The notes beneath the pieces were generated by a model. It worked only from the letters and a program-made list of their open reading frames with translations, did not search any database and was not told where the DNA came from. Positions 25,566-34,363 of a stretch of 38,988 nucleotides of DNA are shown in pieces; position 1 is the first letter of the stretch, and each line of letters starts with the position of its first letter. Source of the stretch: Alphaproteobacteria bacterium. Its GTDB lineage: Bacteria > Pseudomonadota > Alphaproteobacteria > Rhodobacterales > Rhodobacteraceae. The translations under genes were made by a program, and so were the position numbers. The DNA is taken from assembly GCA_013151335.1 (NCBI GenBank), contig JAADIJ010000141.1:1-38988 (forward strand), written 5' to 3'.

Positions 25566-25955
25566 ATGATGAAAAAGTTCCTGCGGAGATTCGCGAAAAA
25601 CGACGAGGGTAACGCCACGGTCGAGTTTGTGCTGTGGCTGCCGCTGATCATGGGGATCATTGTCGGCGCGTTCGATCTCAACATCGTTTTGATGACCCAG
25701 AGCAACATGTGGACCGTGGCGCGCGACACCGCGCGGCGGGTGGCAATTGGCGAACTTGATGCCAGCACGGGCCAAGCCTATGCGTTGTCAAAACTGAACT
25801 ATATGAATTTCGAATACGGCGTGGATATCACGGTTGGCGACAATGTGGTGGTGGATATCAAGACATTTTTAAGCAATGTTGCGGTACTCGGGACCATGGG
25901 CGCGATGGGCAATTACGCGATTGACGCCAGCGTCACCATGCGCAGCGAGCAGTGA
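25566..25955 (+). CDS. TadE-like pilus assembly protein
   Basis: About 129 residues from ATG at 25566 (AGGA 7-10 bases upstream; a second ATG follows immediately). After a basic start (MMKKFLRRFAKNDEGN) comes the TadE signature: ATVEFVLWLPLIMGIIVGAF with the conserved Glu, then a membrane helix and RDTARRVAIGEL. TadE-like pseudopilins are inserted in the inner membrane and act with the Flp/Tad machinery. It overlaps in organisation with the TadG-like gene, which starts 19 bases after its stop. The rest of a tad locus is not in the window. Confidence 0.85.
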   Translation: MMKKFLRRFAKNDEGNATVEFVLWLPLIMGIIVGAFDLNIVLMTQSNMWTVARDTARRVAIGELDASTGQAYALSKLNYMNFEYGVDITVGDNVVVDIKTFLSNVAVLGTMGAMGNYAIDASVTMRSEQ

Positions 25956-25973
25956 GTGGCGGGGGAGCGGATC

Positions 25974-27338
25974 ATGCAACGCATCCTTTACCAGCTTAAA
26001 TCGCGGATGGCGGTGGGCGGATTTATTGGCGACGAGCGCGGTTTTGTCACCCATTTCGCGTTGACGGTGCTGATCTTGATCCTGCTGTTTTCGGGGCTGT
26101 CGCTGGACAGCGCCAACTCGTGGCGGGTGCGTGATATGTTGCAAACGGCGGCCGATGCGGCCGCGCGCGCAGGGGCGATGGATTTGCCCAATGAGGCCAC
26201 GGCGATGGATTCGGTGCTGGAACTGGCGGGCGACAACCTGACTGCGGCCAACAAAAAGGCCATCAGCGCCAGCAGCGTGGAATTTGGCACTTGGGACAAC
26301 ACCGCGCGCAGCTTTACGCCGCTGGACACGCCGGCAAATGCGGTGCGGGTGACGGCCTCGCGTTCTAAAGCGACAAATAATGCGGTGCCGACGTTTTTGT
26401 TGCGGCTGGTCGGGCTGACAAGTTGGGATGTCAATGTTGAAAGTGTGGCGTGGCGCTCTACCGAGAGCTGCTCTGTTGCGGATATTTCCTCCAATGGCAA
26501 GGTCACGATCAAGTCGGAAAACGACTTTTACAACGGCTATTGTGTCGAAGGGGCCAAGCAGGTCAAATTCACCGGCGACAACCAGTTTGACAACAATAAT
26601 TCGATCTATGTGACCGACCTTAACAAGCTGAACTTGCCGGACACAACCAGCCTGTCGTCAATCGTCGGGCGCGGTACGTCAAAGAGCAGCTCCGGGCTGA
26701 CTTATGGCGATATCGCCAAGGTGAGAACCCCCATCAGTGCCGCTTATGAGGCGGATATTCCGGCACTTGCGGCCAAGTATCTTGATCCGCTATCGGCGAT
26801 CCAGCCCAGCTATATCAACGGCAATTCGGCGGTAATCAAGCTTGACGCCAAGAATGTGAAATACACCAGTTTTGCGCCGGGGCGGGTCTATGAGGTTCAA
26901 TGTGGCGACGGCAAGGGTAATAAAGCGCAGTTCTTTAAGGAGCAGGATGTCTCCAAGGTGGTGATCGTGTCGAATTGCGCGATCTCGCTTGGCAAGGAGT
27001 CGAGTTTTGAGGATGTGGTACTGGTGTCAAAGGGTGCGGGCAGCGGCTCGGTTTATGCGGCCAAAGAGGTGGTGCTTGGCAAGGATGACGAGTGCAAGGC
27101 CGGGGGCGGTGTGTCGATCTATGCGGCGGGCGATGTGACCTCGGGCAAGAAGCTGAAGCTTTACGGGGTGGTGATTTCGGCGGGTGGCAAGGTCAAGCTG
27201 AAAAATGCCTCCAACAAGATCGCCGGGCTGACTATCGCGGCCAAGGGGGATGTGAAACTCGACGGTAAAGCGAGCTTTGGCACGTGTAAGACTGCGGCCT
27301 CGAGTGACGGCAATGTGGCCTATTTGCTGGTGAAATGA
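25974..27338 (+). CDS. TadG-like protein with a C-terminal repeat domain
   Basis: About 454 residues from ATG at 25974 (GGGGGAGCGG upstream). The N-terminal part is TadG/Flp-type: DERGFVTHFALTVLILILLF forms the membrane helix, then SGLSLDSANSWRVRDMLQTA and ADAAARAGAM, typical of TadG-like von Willebrand-associated pilus proteins. From about residue 150 it differs. Cys-bearing, Gly/Lys/Val-rich short strands repeat (SNGKVTIKSENDF, AKEVVLGKDDECKAGGGVSI, AAGDVTSGKKLKLYGVVISA, KGDVKLDGKASF), suggesting a beta-helix outside the membrane. It is probably secreted or surface-exposed and co-transcribed with the TadE-like gene. Confidence 0.82.
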   Translation: MQRILYQLKSRMAVGGFIGDERGFVTHFALTVLILILLFSGLSLDSANSWRVRDMLQTAADAAARAGAMDLPNEATAMDSVLELAGDNLTAANKKAISASSVEFGTWDNTARSFTPLDTPANAVRVTASRSKATNNAVPTFLLRLVGLTSWDVNVESVAWRSTESCSVADISSNGKVTIKSENDFYNGYCVEGAKQVKFTGDNQFDNNNSIYVTDLNKLNLPDTTSLSSIVGRGTSKSSSGLTYGDIAKVRTPISAAYEADIPALAAKYLDPLSAIQPSYINGNSAVIKLDAKNVKYTSFAPGRVYEVQCGDGKGNKAQFFKEQDVSKVVIVSNCAISLGKESSFEDVVLVSKGAGSGSVYAAKEVVLGKDDECKAGGGVSIYAAGDVTSGKKLKLYGVVISAGGKVKLKNASNKIAGLTIAAKGDVKLDGKASFGTCKTAASSDGNVAYLLVK

Positions 27339-27432
27339 GCACGGTCTGTGGTCTGGGGTGAAGTTTTAGTGCGATGATGCTTGCAACCTTGGTGCGTCTG
27401 TCATTTTATGGCGCCAGGGTCATTCAGGGGTC

Positions 27433-28690
27433 ATGGAGAAGATGCGCTATTCCGGTTTTCAGGTGTTGCTGAACGGCTTGACTGGCAATAAAGGCTGGCG
27501 GCCCATGTGGCGTGATCCGACGCCAAAATCTGAATATGACGTGGTGATTATTGGCGGTGGCGGGCATGGGCTGGCGACAGCTTATTATCTGGCGCGCAAA
27601 TACGCGATTACCAATGTTGCGGTGCTGGAGCGGGGCTATCTCGGCGGTGGCAATGTGGGGCGCAACACCACGATTGTGCGCGCGAATTATATGCTGGAGG
27701 GCAGTTCCCAGTTTTACTCCCACTCGCTGAAACTTTGGGAAGGGTTGGAGCGCGAACTGAACTATAACACCATGCTGTCGCAGCGCGGGTGTTTGATGCT
27801 CGGGCATTCCGACGGGCAGATGGATGCGCTGGCGCGGCGTGGCAATATGATGCGCATGCAGGGCGATGATGCGGAACTGTGGGGGCGCGACGAGACCCGT
27901 CGGCATGTGCCCTATCTTGATTTTGACAATGCACGGTTTCCGATCAAGGGCGGCTTGATGCATTGGCGCGGTGGTACGGCGCGTCATGATGCGGTGGCGT
28001 GGGGCTATGCGCGCGGTGCCGATCGGCGCGGGGTTGATCTTATTCAGAACTGCGAGGTGACCGGATTTAGGATTGAGCGCGGTCGGGTGCTCGGGGTCGA
28101 AACCTCGCGCGGTTTTATCGGCGCGGGCAAGGTCGGGGTGAGCGTGGCCGGGCGCTCGAGCCAAGTGGCGGCGATGGCGGGCCTGCGTCTACCGATTGAA
28201 AGCCATGTGCTGCAAGCCTTTGTAACCGAGGGATTAAAGCCGGTGATTGATAACGTGATCAGCTTTGGCATGGGGCATTTCTATATCAGCCAGTCAGACA
28301 AAGGTGGGCTGGTGTTCGGTGGTGATCTGGATGGCTATAACTCTTACGCGCAGCGCGGAAATTTGCCGATGGCGGAGCATGTTGCAGAGGCGGGGATGGC
28401 GCTGATGCCGATGATTGGCAAGGCGCGTGTGTTGCGCAGTTGGGGTGGGATCATGGATATGTCGATGGGGCTCGCCCATTATCGACAAAACCGGCATTGA
28501 GGGTTTGTTCATCAATTGCGGCTGGTGTTATGGCGGCTTTAAGGCCGTGCCTGCGGCGGGGGATGCGTTCGCGCATTTGTTGGCAACGGGGCGACCTCAT
28601 GAGGTGGCCGACATGTTCGGGCTTGATCGGTTCGCGCGTGGGCGCATGATCGATGAAACCGGCAATGGTGCCACGCCGAACCTGCATTGA
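27433..28690 (+). pseudogene. soxB: soxB, sarcosine oxidase beta subunit, with a two-base deletion
   Basis: The beta subunit holds FAD and the covalent FMN site and oxidises sarcosine to glycine. The first frame gives the N-terminal NGLTGNKGWRPMWRDPTP, the FAD motif DVVIIGGGGHGLATAYYLAR, LGGGNVGRNTTIVRANYMLE and RSWGGIMDMSM, then shifts into GLAHYRQNRH and stops at 28500. The true C-terminus continues in another frame: GSPIIDKTGIEGLFINCGWC, YGGFKAVPAAG and DRFARGRMIDETGNG to 28690. Relatives read SMDGSPI here, so a two-base AC is missing at about 28467. soxD follows 13 bases later, so operon structure is intact. Without SoxB the complex would be inactive. Confidence 0.93.
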
Positions 28691-28703
28691 AAGGAGGGAA
28701 GTC

Positions 28704-28976
28704 ATGCGTTTGAAATGCCCTTTATGCGGGGACCGTGATGCGCGCGAGTTTCACTATCGCGGCGCGGCCAAGTTGATGGAGCGACCCGAGGCGGGGGCGG
28801 GCGAGGCGGCATTTTACGACTATGTTTACCTACGCGAAAACCCCGTGGGGGCGAACTCTGAATTATGGTTTCACGAGTTGGGATGTCGCGCGTGGCTTTG
28901 TGTGTCGCGCGATGTCAGCAGCCACGAGATCCTGTCGGTTGAACTGGCCGACGCGGTGAAACGGGGGCAGGCATGA
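28704..28976 (+). CDS. soxD: Sarcosine oxidase delta subunit
   Basis: A 90-residue zinc-binding small subunit. MRLKCPLCGDRDAREFHYRG supplies two Cys ligands, and WFHELGCRAW the His and Cys of the same site. It is structural in the alpha-beta-gamma-delta complex. AAGGAGGGAA lies 4 to 13 bases upstream of ATG at 28704. Its stop overlaps the soxA start by four bases (ATGA), consistent with translational coupling. Confidence 0.94.
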   Translation: MRLKCPLCGDRDAREFHYRGAAKLMERPEAGAGEAAFYDYVYLRENPVGANSELWFHELGCRAWLCVSRDVSSHEILSVELADAVKRGQA

Positions 28977-31936
28977 GCCGACTAGCCAAAGGTGGACTGA
29001 TTGCGCGTGACCGTCCGGTACGGTTCCGGTTTGACGGGCGCGAGCTGACGGGATTTGAAGGCGACACGCTGGCCTCGGCCTTGCTGGCCCATGATGTGCG
29101 CTTGGTGGGGCGTAGTTTCAAATATCATCGGCCACGGGGAATTTTATGCGCCGGTTCTGAGGAGCCAAATGCGCTGGTTAAGATCGGCGAAGGTGGCGCG
29201 AGTACGCCTAATATTCGCGCAACCACGCAGGAGATTTATCAGGGGCTGATCGCGCATTCACAAAACCGCTTTCCATCGCTTCGGTTTGATCTGATGGCCG
29301 TAAACGATCTGATGGCACCGTTTTTCAGCGCGGGGTTTTATTACAAAACCTTCATGTGGCCAGCCGCGTTTTGGGAACGGTTTTACGAGCCGATGATCCG
29401 GCGTGCGGCCGGGCTCGGGGCGTTAAGCGGCGCACCGGATTTAGCACGCTATGACAAGGGTTTCGCCTATTGCGATCTGTTGATTATTGGCGCCGGACCT
29501 GCGGGATTGATGGCGGCGTTGGCGGCTGGACGGGCGGGGCTTGATGTATTGGTGGCCGACGAGGATTTTGAGGCGGGCGGACGGCTTAACAGCGAGACGC
29601 TTGAGCTTGACGGAGCCCCTGCGCGCGACTGGTTAACGACGACTTTGGCCGAGCTTTCGTCGATGGAAAATGTGCGCCTGATGACGCGAACCACGGTGAC
29701 TGGAGCCTATGATGGCGGGATTTATGGCGCGGTTGAGCGGGTGTCACATCATCTTGGAGATGCTCCTGATGCGGTGCCGCTTGAGGTGTTTTGGCGCATC
29801 ACGGCGCGGCGAGTGATCTTGGCCAGCGGCGCGATTGAGCGGCCGATTGCGTTTGCGGATAATGACCGGCCGGGGATTATGATGGCCTCGGCGGTGAGGA
29901 GCTATGTCAACCGTTTCGCGGTGGCTCCGGGGCGGGATGTGAGTATTTTTACGAACAATGACGAGGGGTTACGCACGGCTCGTGATCTTGTGGCGGCGGG
30001 TATCGGAGTGGTGGCGGTGATTGATACGCGCGCGGATGTGGCTGCCGATGACGAGTTTTTACATCTGCGCGGGGCCGAGGTGATCGCCACCAAGGGTCGG
30101 CTTGGTTTGCGCGAAATCACCGTGCGCGCAAGCGAGCAAACACGCGGGCAAACACGCGGACAAATACAGCGGATCAAGACCGATTGTCTGGTGGTTTCTG
30201 GTGGCTGGAACCCGTCAGTGCATCTGAGCTGTCATCTCGGCGCGCGTCCGGTTTGGCGCGAGGATATCGCGGCGTTTATTGCGGCGCGAGGGGCGGTGCC
30301 GGGCATGGTTGTGGCCGGGGCGGCGTGTGGCGAGATGAGCGCGGGGGCAGCACTTGGTTCGGGCTTGGCGGCGGCGAAAACGGTGATGGCAGCACTTGGG
30401 GGCAAGGTGGCGCGTCTGCGCGCTCCTAAAGCGGGCGAGGAGGGCGTGAAGATCAGCGCTTTTTGGCATGTGCGCGGCGGAAAAGGACGGGCTTGGCTTG
30501 ATTTTTCCAATGATGTGACCGTCAAGGATGTGGCGTTGGCGCATCGGGAAAACTTTCGCTCGGTTGAGCATATGAAGCGCTATACCACGCTTGGCATGGC
30601 GCCGGATCAAGGCAAGCTTGCCAATATGGGCGCGCTGGCGGTGATGGCGGATTTGACCGGGCGCTCGGTTCCCGAGACCGGCACGACCACGTTTCGCCCT
30701 CCGTATACGCCGGTGTCGATGGGGGTGTTGGGGGCGCATGGTCGGGGGGTGGATTTTGCGCCGGTGCGGCGGGTTCCCTCGCATGAGCTGGCGCGCGAGT
30801 TGGGTGCTGAGATGGTTGAGGCCGGATTGTGGATGCGTCCGGCCTGGTATCCGCGCGCGGGCGAGAGCCACTGGCGGCAATCTTGTGATCGCGAGGCCTT
30901 GATGGTGCGCCAACGCGTCGGCATTTCGGACGTGACCAGCCTTGGCAAGATTGACGTCCAAGGGCCGGATGCGGCGGTATTTCTGGATCGGGTCTACGCC
31001 AATATGATCTCGACGCTTAAAGTGGGGCGGGTGCGTTATGCGGTGATGCTGCGCGAGGATGGAATGGTGCTGGATGATGGCACGGTGGCGCGGTTTGGCG
31101 CGCGGCATTTCGTGGTGACAACGACCACGGCCGCTGCCGGTGAGGTTTTGCGGCATCTTGATTTTTGTGCGCAAGTTTTATGGCCCGATCTTGACGTTAT
31201 GTTTACCTCTGTCACCGAACAATGGGCGCAGTTCGCGGTGGCTGGGCCGAAGTCGCGTGAATTGATGTCGGCGCTGTGTGATGCCGAAATAACCGATGAG
31301 GCGTTTGCCTTTATGGGATGCGGAGAGGTGCGTCTGGGCAGCTTGGTGGCGCGGCTGTTTCGGATCTCTTTTAGTGGCGAGCGCGCTTATGAAATCGCTG
31401 TACCTGCCGAGTATGGTGACGGGCTGGTGCGATTACTTGATCAAGAGGCGGCGCGGCTTGGCGGCGGCTGGTACGGGATGGAGGCACTGAATGTGCTGCG
31501 TCTGGAAAAAGGCTATGTGACCCATGCGGAGTTGGATGGCCGTGTGACGGCTGACGATGTTGGGCTTGGGGCAATGGTCTCAGCCAAAAAGGACTGTGTC
31601 GGTAAGGTGATGAGCCAGCGTGAAGGGCTGGTCTGTGCGGAGCGTCTGCAATTGGTGGGGCTGAAGCCTGCGGGGGCCAGCAAACAGTTATTGGGCGGCG
31701 CGCATCTGTTTAATCTTGGCGATGAGCCGGTGCGCCAGAACGATCAGGGCCATATCACCAGCCAGTGTTTTTCGCCCCATCTGGGCCATCCGATTGCGCA
31801 GGCGATGGTTCTGCGGGGACGTTCGCGTATAGGCGAGACCGTTCGTATGGTCGATCACCTGCGTGAGGTCCAAACCCTGTGCGAGATATGCTCGCCGGTG
31901 TTTATTGACCCAGACGGAGGGCGGCTTCGTGGTTGA
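28973..31936 (+). CDS. soxA: Sarcosine oxidase alpha subunit
   Basis: A 987-residue protein in one intact frame. The N-terminal part (about 1-100) is a ferredoxin-like fold (RFRFDGRELTGFEGDTLASA, then YHRPRGILCAGSEEPNALV). The NAD/FAD-binding part has LLIIGAGPAGLMAALAAGR. The C-terminal third is an aminomethyltransferase (GcvT-like) domain that passes the methyl carbon to tetrahydrofolate as methylene-THF (LGKIDVQGPDAAVFLDRVYA, GMEALNVLRLEKGYVTHAEL). It works with SoxB, SoxD and SoxG in sarcosine or glycine betaine breakdown. It overlaps soxD and soxG by a few bases each. Confidence 0.96.
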   Translation: MSRLAKGGLIARDRPVRFRFDGRELTGFEGDTLASALLAHDVRLVGRSFKYHRPRGILCAGSEEPNALVKIGEGGASTPNIRATTQEIYQGLIAHSQNRFPSLRFDLMAVNDLMAPFFSAGFYYKTFMWPAAFWERFYEPMIRRAAGLGALSGAPDLARYDKGFAYCDLLIIGAGPAGLMAALAAGRAGLDVLVADEDFEAGGRLNSETLELDGAPARDWLTTTLAELSSMENVRLMTRTTVTGAYDGGIYGAVERVSHHLGDAPDAVPLEVFWRITARRVILASGAIERPIAFADNDRPGIMMASAVRSYVNRFAVAPGRDVSIFTNNDEGLRTARDLVAAGIGVVAVIDTRADVAADDEFLHLRGAEVIATKGRLGLREITVRASEQTRGQTRGQIQRIKTDCLVVSGGWNPSVHLSCHLGARPVWREDIAAFIAARGAVPGMVVAGAACGEMSAGAALGSGLAAAKTVMAALGGKVARLRAPKAGEEGVKISAFWHVRGGKGRAWLDFSNDVTVKDVALAHRENFRSVEHMKRYTTLGMAPDQGKLANMGALAVMADLTGRSVPETGTTTFRPPYTPVSMGVLGAHGRGVDFAPVRRVPSHELARELGAEMVEAGLWMRPAWYPRAGESHWRQSCDREALMVRQRVGISDVTSLGKIDVQGPDAAVFLDRVYANMISTLKVGRVRYAVMLREDGMVLDDGTVARFGARHFVVTTTTAAAGEVLRHLDFCAQVLWPDLDVMFTSVTEQWAQFAVAGPKSRELMSALCDAEITDEAFAFMGCGEVRLGSLVARLFRISFSGERAYEIAVPAEYGDGLVRLLDQEAARLGGGWYGMEALNVLRLEKGYVTHAELDGRVTADDVGLGAMVSAKKDCVGKVMSQREGLVCAERLQLVGLKPAGASKQLLGGAHLFNLGDEPVRQNDQGHITSQCFSPHLGHPIAQAMVLRGRSRIGETVRMVDHLREVQTLCEICSPVFIDPDGGRLRG

Positions 31937-32513
31937 TTTGACTGGATTGTCGGCGCTGGAAGGCCTGCTGCCATATGAGGTTGATGGCGCGGTGTTATCG
32001 GCCGTTTCTTACGGGGCGATCACTTCGATCATGCCTTTTAGGGGGCAAAAAACGGCGGTGAATGTGAGGTTGAAGGCGGATGGCGGTGCCGCTTTACCTA
32101 GAATCGGTCGCGTTTCCGGGCCGGTTGCGAAACGTCTTATCTGGGCGGGACGGGGGCAGTATTTATTGCTCGACTTAAGGCGCGGCGCGGCGTTTGACAC
32201 GACGCCCGATCCAGCGTTTGACGAGTTGGCAGCCCTTAGTGATCAGACCTCTGCTTGGGTGGTGATGCGGCTTGAAGGGGCGCGTGCGCAGGAGGTTTTG
32301 GCGCGACTCTGTCCGCTTGATCTGCGCGCCGGGGTTTTTAAGCGTGGCCATGTGGCGCGTACCGAGCTTGCCCATATGGCGGTGATTTTGTGGCGCAGGC
32401 CCAAGGGATTTGAGATCATGGTCGTGCGCTCGGTTGCGCAAGTTGCCATGCGGCGGTTGAGTGGCGCAATGGACAGTGTGGCGGCGCAAGCGGTACTTGG
32501 TGAAATATCGTGA
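31929..32513 (+). CDS. soxG: Sarcosine oxidase gamma subunit
   Basis: A 194-residue protein if started at GTG 31929, which overlaps the soxA stop by 8 bases. An upstream in-frame ATG at 31863 lies deep inside soxA and adds non-homologous residues. The gamma subunit resembles the folate-binding GcvT fold: VRLKADGGAALPRIGRVSGP, ARAQEVLARLCPLDLRAGVF and ELAHMAVILWRRPKGFEIMV fit the family. It completes the soxBDAG operon. The gene ends 17 bases before the tRNA-His CCA, which is on the other strand. Confidence 0.9.
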   Translation: MVDLTGLSALEGLLPYEVDGAVLSAVSYGAITSIMPFRGQKTAVNVRLKADGGAALPRIGRVSGPVAKRLIWAGRGQYLLLDLRRGAAFDTTPDPAFDELAALSDQTSAWVVMRLEGARAQEVLARLCPLDLRAGVFKRGHVARTELAHMAVILWRRPKGFEIMVVRSVAQVAMRRLSGAMDSVAAQAVLGEIS

Positions 32514-32530
32514 TAATTTCGGAAGGGAAA

Positions 32531-32607
32531 TGGTACCAGCGCCCCGGCTTGAACGGGGGGCCTCTTGATCCACAATCAAGCGCTCTAACCAACTGAGCTA
32601 CGCCGGC
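32531..32607 (-). tRNA. tRNA-His (anticodon GUG)
   Basis: A complete cloverleaf on the minus strand, 77 bases with the encoded CCA (32531-32533). The acceptor stem is GCCGGCG/CGCTGGT, the anticodon arm CTTGA-TTGTGGA-TCAAG has GTG at 32571-32573, and the T-arm contains TTCAAGC. The discriminator is A73 and no extra G precedes position 1. Most bacterial tRNA-His have C73 and G-1; A73 without G-1 is a known alphaproteobacterial trait and helps place the organism. Confidence 0.96.
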
Positions 32608-32762
32608 ACTTGGCAGTTAAGCCATATCGGCCTGAGTTAGAGTGTCTTGGCGCGAGGGTCAATATGGAATTGGGCAATTGCACGGGGTTTGAGAACAAAT
32701 GCGCAGCCCTTGCGCAACCCGCCCTCAGGGGCTAACCAGAGCCGCGATTTCAGGAGGAAAAT

Positions 32763-32951
32763 ATGAGCATCAACAAACCAAGCGATATTGCCGCTAATCT
32801 GCAAATCGGCCCCACTTCGCTGGGCATGGTGCGGATATTTGTTGAAAGCGACGAGGTTAATCTGCCACTGGATTTTGAACCTGATGAGGCGGACGAGATT
32901 GCCGAGGAATTGAAGGCGGCGGCGGCGCAGGCGCGCGCGATGGCTAAGTAG
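32763..32951 (+). CDS. DUF6324-like small protein
   Basis: A 62-residue acidic protein (INKPSDIAANLQIGPTSLGM, then VRIFVESDEVNLPLDFEPDE and a helical EEL...ARAMAK tail) that I recognise as the DUF6324-type protein of Rhodobacterales. AGGAGGA lies 5-11 bases before ATG. Function unknown. It converges with mmcB, whose coding end overlaps its last 8 bases. Confidence 0.82.
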   Translation: MSINKPSDIAANLQIGPTSLGMVRIFVESDEVNLPLDFEPDEADEIAEELKAAAAQARAMAK

Positions 32952-33408
32952 GCGGGAATTTGGCCTGATATTTCAGCTGCGGCTTGAGGTCGCGAAACCC
33001 GTGCAGTCGATCAGCGGCGTTGCGGGCGAATTTCAGGGTTAGTTTTTTGCGCCGGGCGGCGGCGAGGCGGCTTTCTGGACCCATGCGTATGATCTCGCCA
33101 TCATAGCCATCGGCGACGATAAGACCGGTGCTGTCGGGCAAAAGATCGGTGGGGAAATTGGCGTCGACGGCCCAGAAATAGCGGTCACACCACTCAAGAT
33201 AGCCCTGCCATTTACTATCGGTCTGAAAATCCGCGCGCGAGGATTTGCACTCCACCACCCAAAGCTCGCCCTTGGGACCAAGCGCCATGACGTCGACTCG
33301 CAGGCCCGAGATGGGCACAAACTCTTCCAGCGTCAGAAAATTATACTGGCGTAAATGGCGGCATACACCGCGAGCCAGCGCTTGGCCCGGCATTAGGTTA
33401 TTGCTCAT
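32944..33408 (-). CDS. mmcB: MmcB-family DNA repair protein
   Basis: About 154 residues from ATG at 33408 (MSNNLMPGQALARGVCRHLR); a TTG two codons upstream is a less likely start. The core has a PD-(D/E)XK-like pattern: ISGLRVDVMALGPKGELWVV with Asp, then ECKSSRADF with Glu and Lys, followed by WCDRYFWAVDANFP. MmcB (mitomycin C-induced protein) belongs to the alphaproteobacterial SOS regulon. I see no clear SOS box upstream, though the region also holds the 6S RNA promoter further out. Confidence 0.92.
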   Translation of the reverse strand: MSNNLMPGQALARGVCRHLRQYNFLTLEEFVPISGLRVDVMALGPKGELWVVECKSSRADFQTDSKWQGYLEWCDRYFWAVDANFPTDLLPDSTGLIVADGYDGEIIRMGPESRLAAARRKKLTLKFARNAADRLHGFRDLKPQLKYQAKFPPT

Positions 33409-33458
33409 GCGCAATTATGAACAATAGGTGAACATTTCGTCAATCCCTGAACGCGGGC

Positions 33459-33487
33459 TTGTGATGCGCGGGTGCGTGGCCTATATT
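33459..33487 (+). promoter_or_regulatory. Promoter of 6S RNA
   Basis: TTGTGA at 33459-33464 and TATATT at 33482-33487 are separated by 17 bases, a near-consensus housekeeping sigma-factor promoter. Transcription would start about 6-8 bases later, exactly where the 6S closing stem begins. Confidence 0.7.
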
Positions 33488-33492
33488 GCAAG

Positions 33493-33662
33493 GCGGCGGG
33501 TTCTGCCCTTTTCGTGCGAGGCCCCATTCCAGTGGCCTTACATTTTCGTAAGGGAGCTGGCTCTGCGACTGGTCGTGGCCTAACGCATCTGGCGCCCACC
33601 TGGTTCACCAGGCTCATGGGAATGCAATACCTCCACGTCTGTTGGTGGGCCCGCCGCTTTTT
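33493..33662 (+). ncRNA. ssrS: 6S RNA
   Basis: The region folds as a long rod: GCGGCGGG (33493-33500) pairs with CCCGCCGC (33650-33657), closing about 165 bases, and a TTTTT run follows at once as a terminator. The middle can open as the bubble that mimics promoter DNA and traps sigma-70 RNA polymerase. It lies 93 bases upstream of the 5-formyl-THF cyclo-ligase gene, the widely conserved ssrS-ygfA neighbourhood. A strong promoter sits in the right place. Identification rests on structure, context and promoter; exact ends are estimates. Confidence 0.85.
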
Positions 33663-33754
33663 CTCGATTTCTTTATGGACTAAATATCCTCGCCGAAGGC
33701 ATAAGAGATGACGGATCGGCTGCGGTTATCGCAAGGTCGAATTGAGGTCTGAGC

Positions 33755-34318
33755 ATGAGTATTACCGATGAAAAGGCGGCCACGCGCATCCGCGCGTATG
33801 GGCGGCGCAAGGAGGTTCATGACAGCGGGCTTGACCCACAGGCGGCCGCGCATTTGACAGAGTATCTGACGACGCTTGAGCCGTTTGACCTCATCTCCGC
33901 CTATATGCCAATCCGAACCGAGATCAGCCCGCTTGAGGTGATGACCGCCCTTCATATAGCGGGGAAAACCGTGCTGGTGCCGGTGATTAAGGCCAAGGGT
34001 CAGCCGCTTTTGTTTAGCCGTTGGAGCCCCGATGGGGCGATGGTGCGGGGGCCGTTTGGGGCGTATATTCCGGCGGTTGAGGCGTATTTTGCACCCGAGG
34101 TTTTGATCACGCCCCTGCTCGCTTATGACGCGCGGGGCTATCGGCTGGGCTATGGCGGCGGGTTTTATGATCGGAGCTTTCAAAAGCTGCGCCAAAACAA
34201 GCCGATTACCGCAGTCGGGTTTGCCTATAGCGCGCAGCAGGTCGAAGCGGTGCCGACCGAGCCTACCGATCAGCGGCTGGACGCGATTGTTACCGAGGCG
34301 GGCGTTCTGACTTTGTGA
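33755..34318 (+). CDS. ygfA: 5-formyltetrahydrofolate cyclo-ligase
   Basis: A 187-residue enzyme converting 5-formyl-THF to methenyl-THF with ATP. Motifs: FDLISAYMPIRTEISPLEV, FSRWSPDGAMVRGPFGAYIP and the signature DARGYRLGYGGGFYDRSF at about residues 127-144. It follows 6S RNA, and readthrough from the 6S promoter often feeds this gene. Together with sarcosine oxidase (methylene-THF producer) it belongs to folate one-carbon metabolism. Confidence 0.95.
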   Translation: MSITDEKAATRIRAYGRRKEVHDSGLDPQAAAHLTEYLTTLEPFDLISAYMPIRTEISPLEVMTALHIAGKTVLVPVIKAKGQPLLFSRWSPDGAMVRGPFGAYIPAVEAYFAPEVLITPLLAYDARGYRLGYGGGFYDRSFQKLRQNKPITAVGFAYSAQQVEAVPTEPTDQRLDAIVTEAGVLTL

Positions 34319-34363
34319 TCGGCGCTCTTGCGTGCGCGGTCGTGGCGCACTAAGCGTGAGTTC

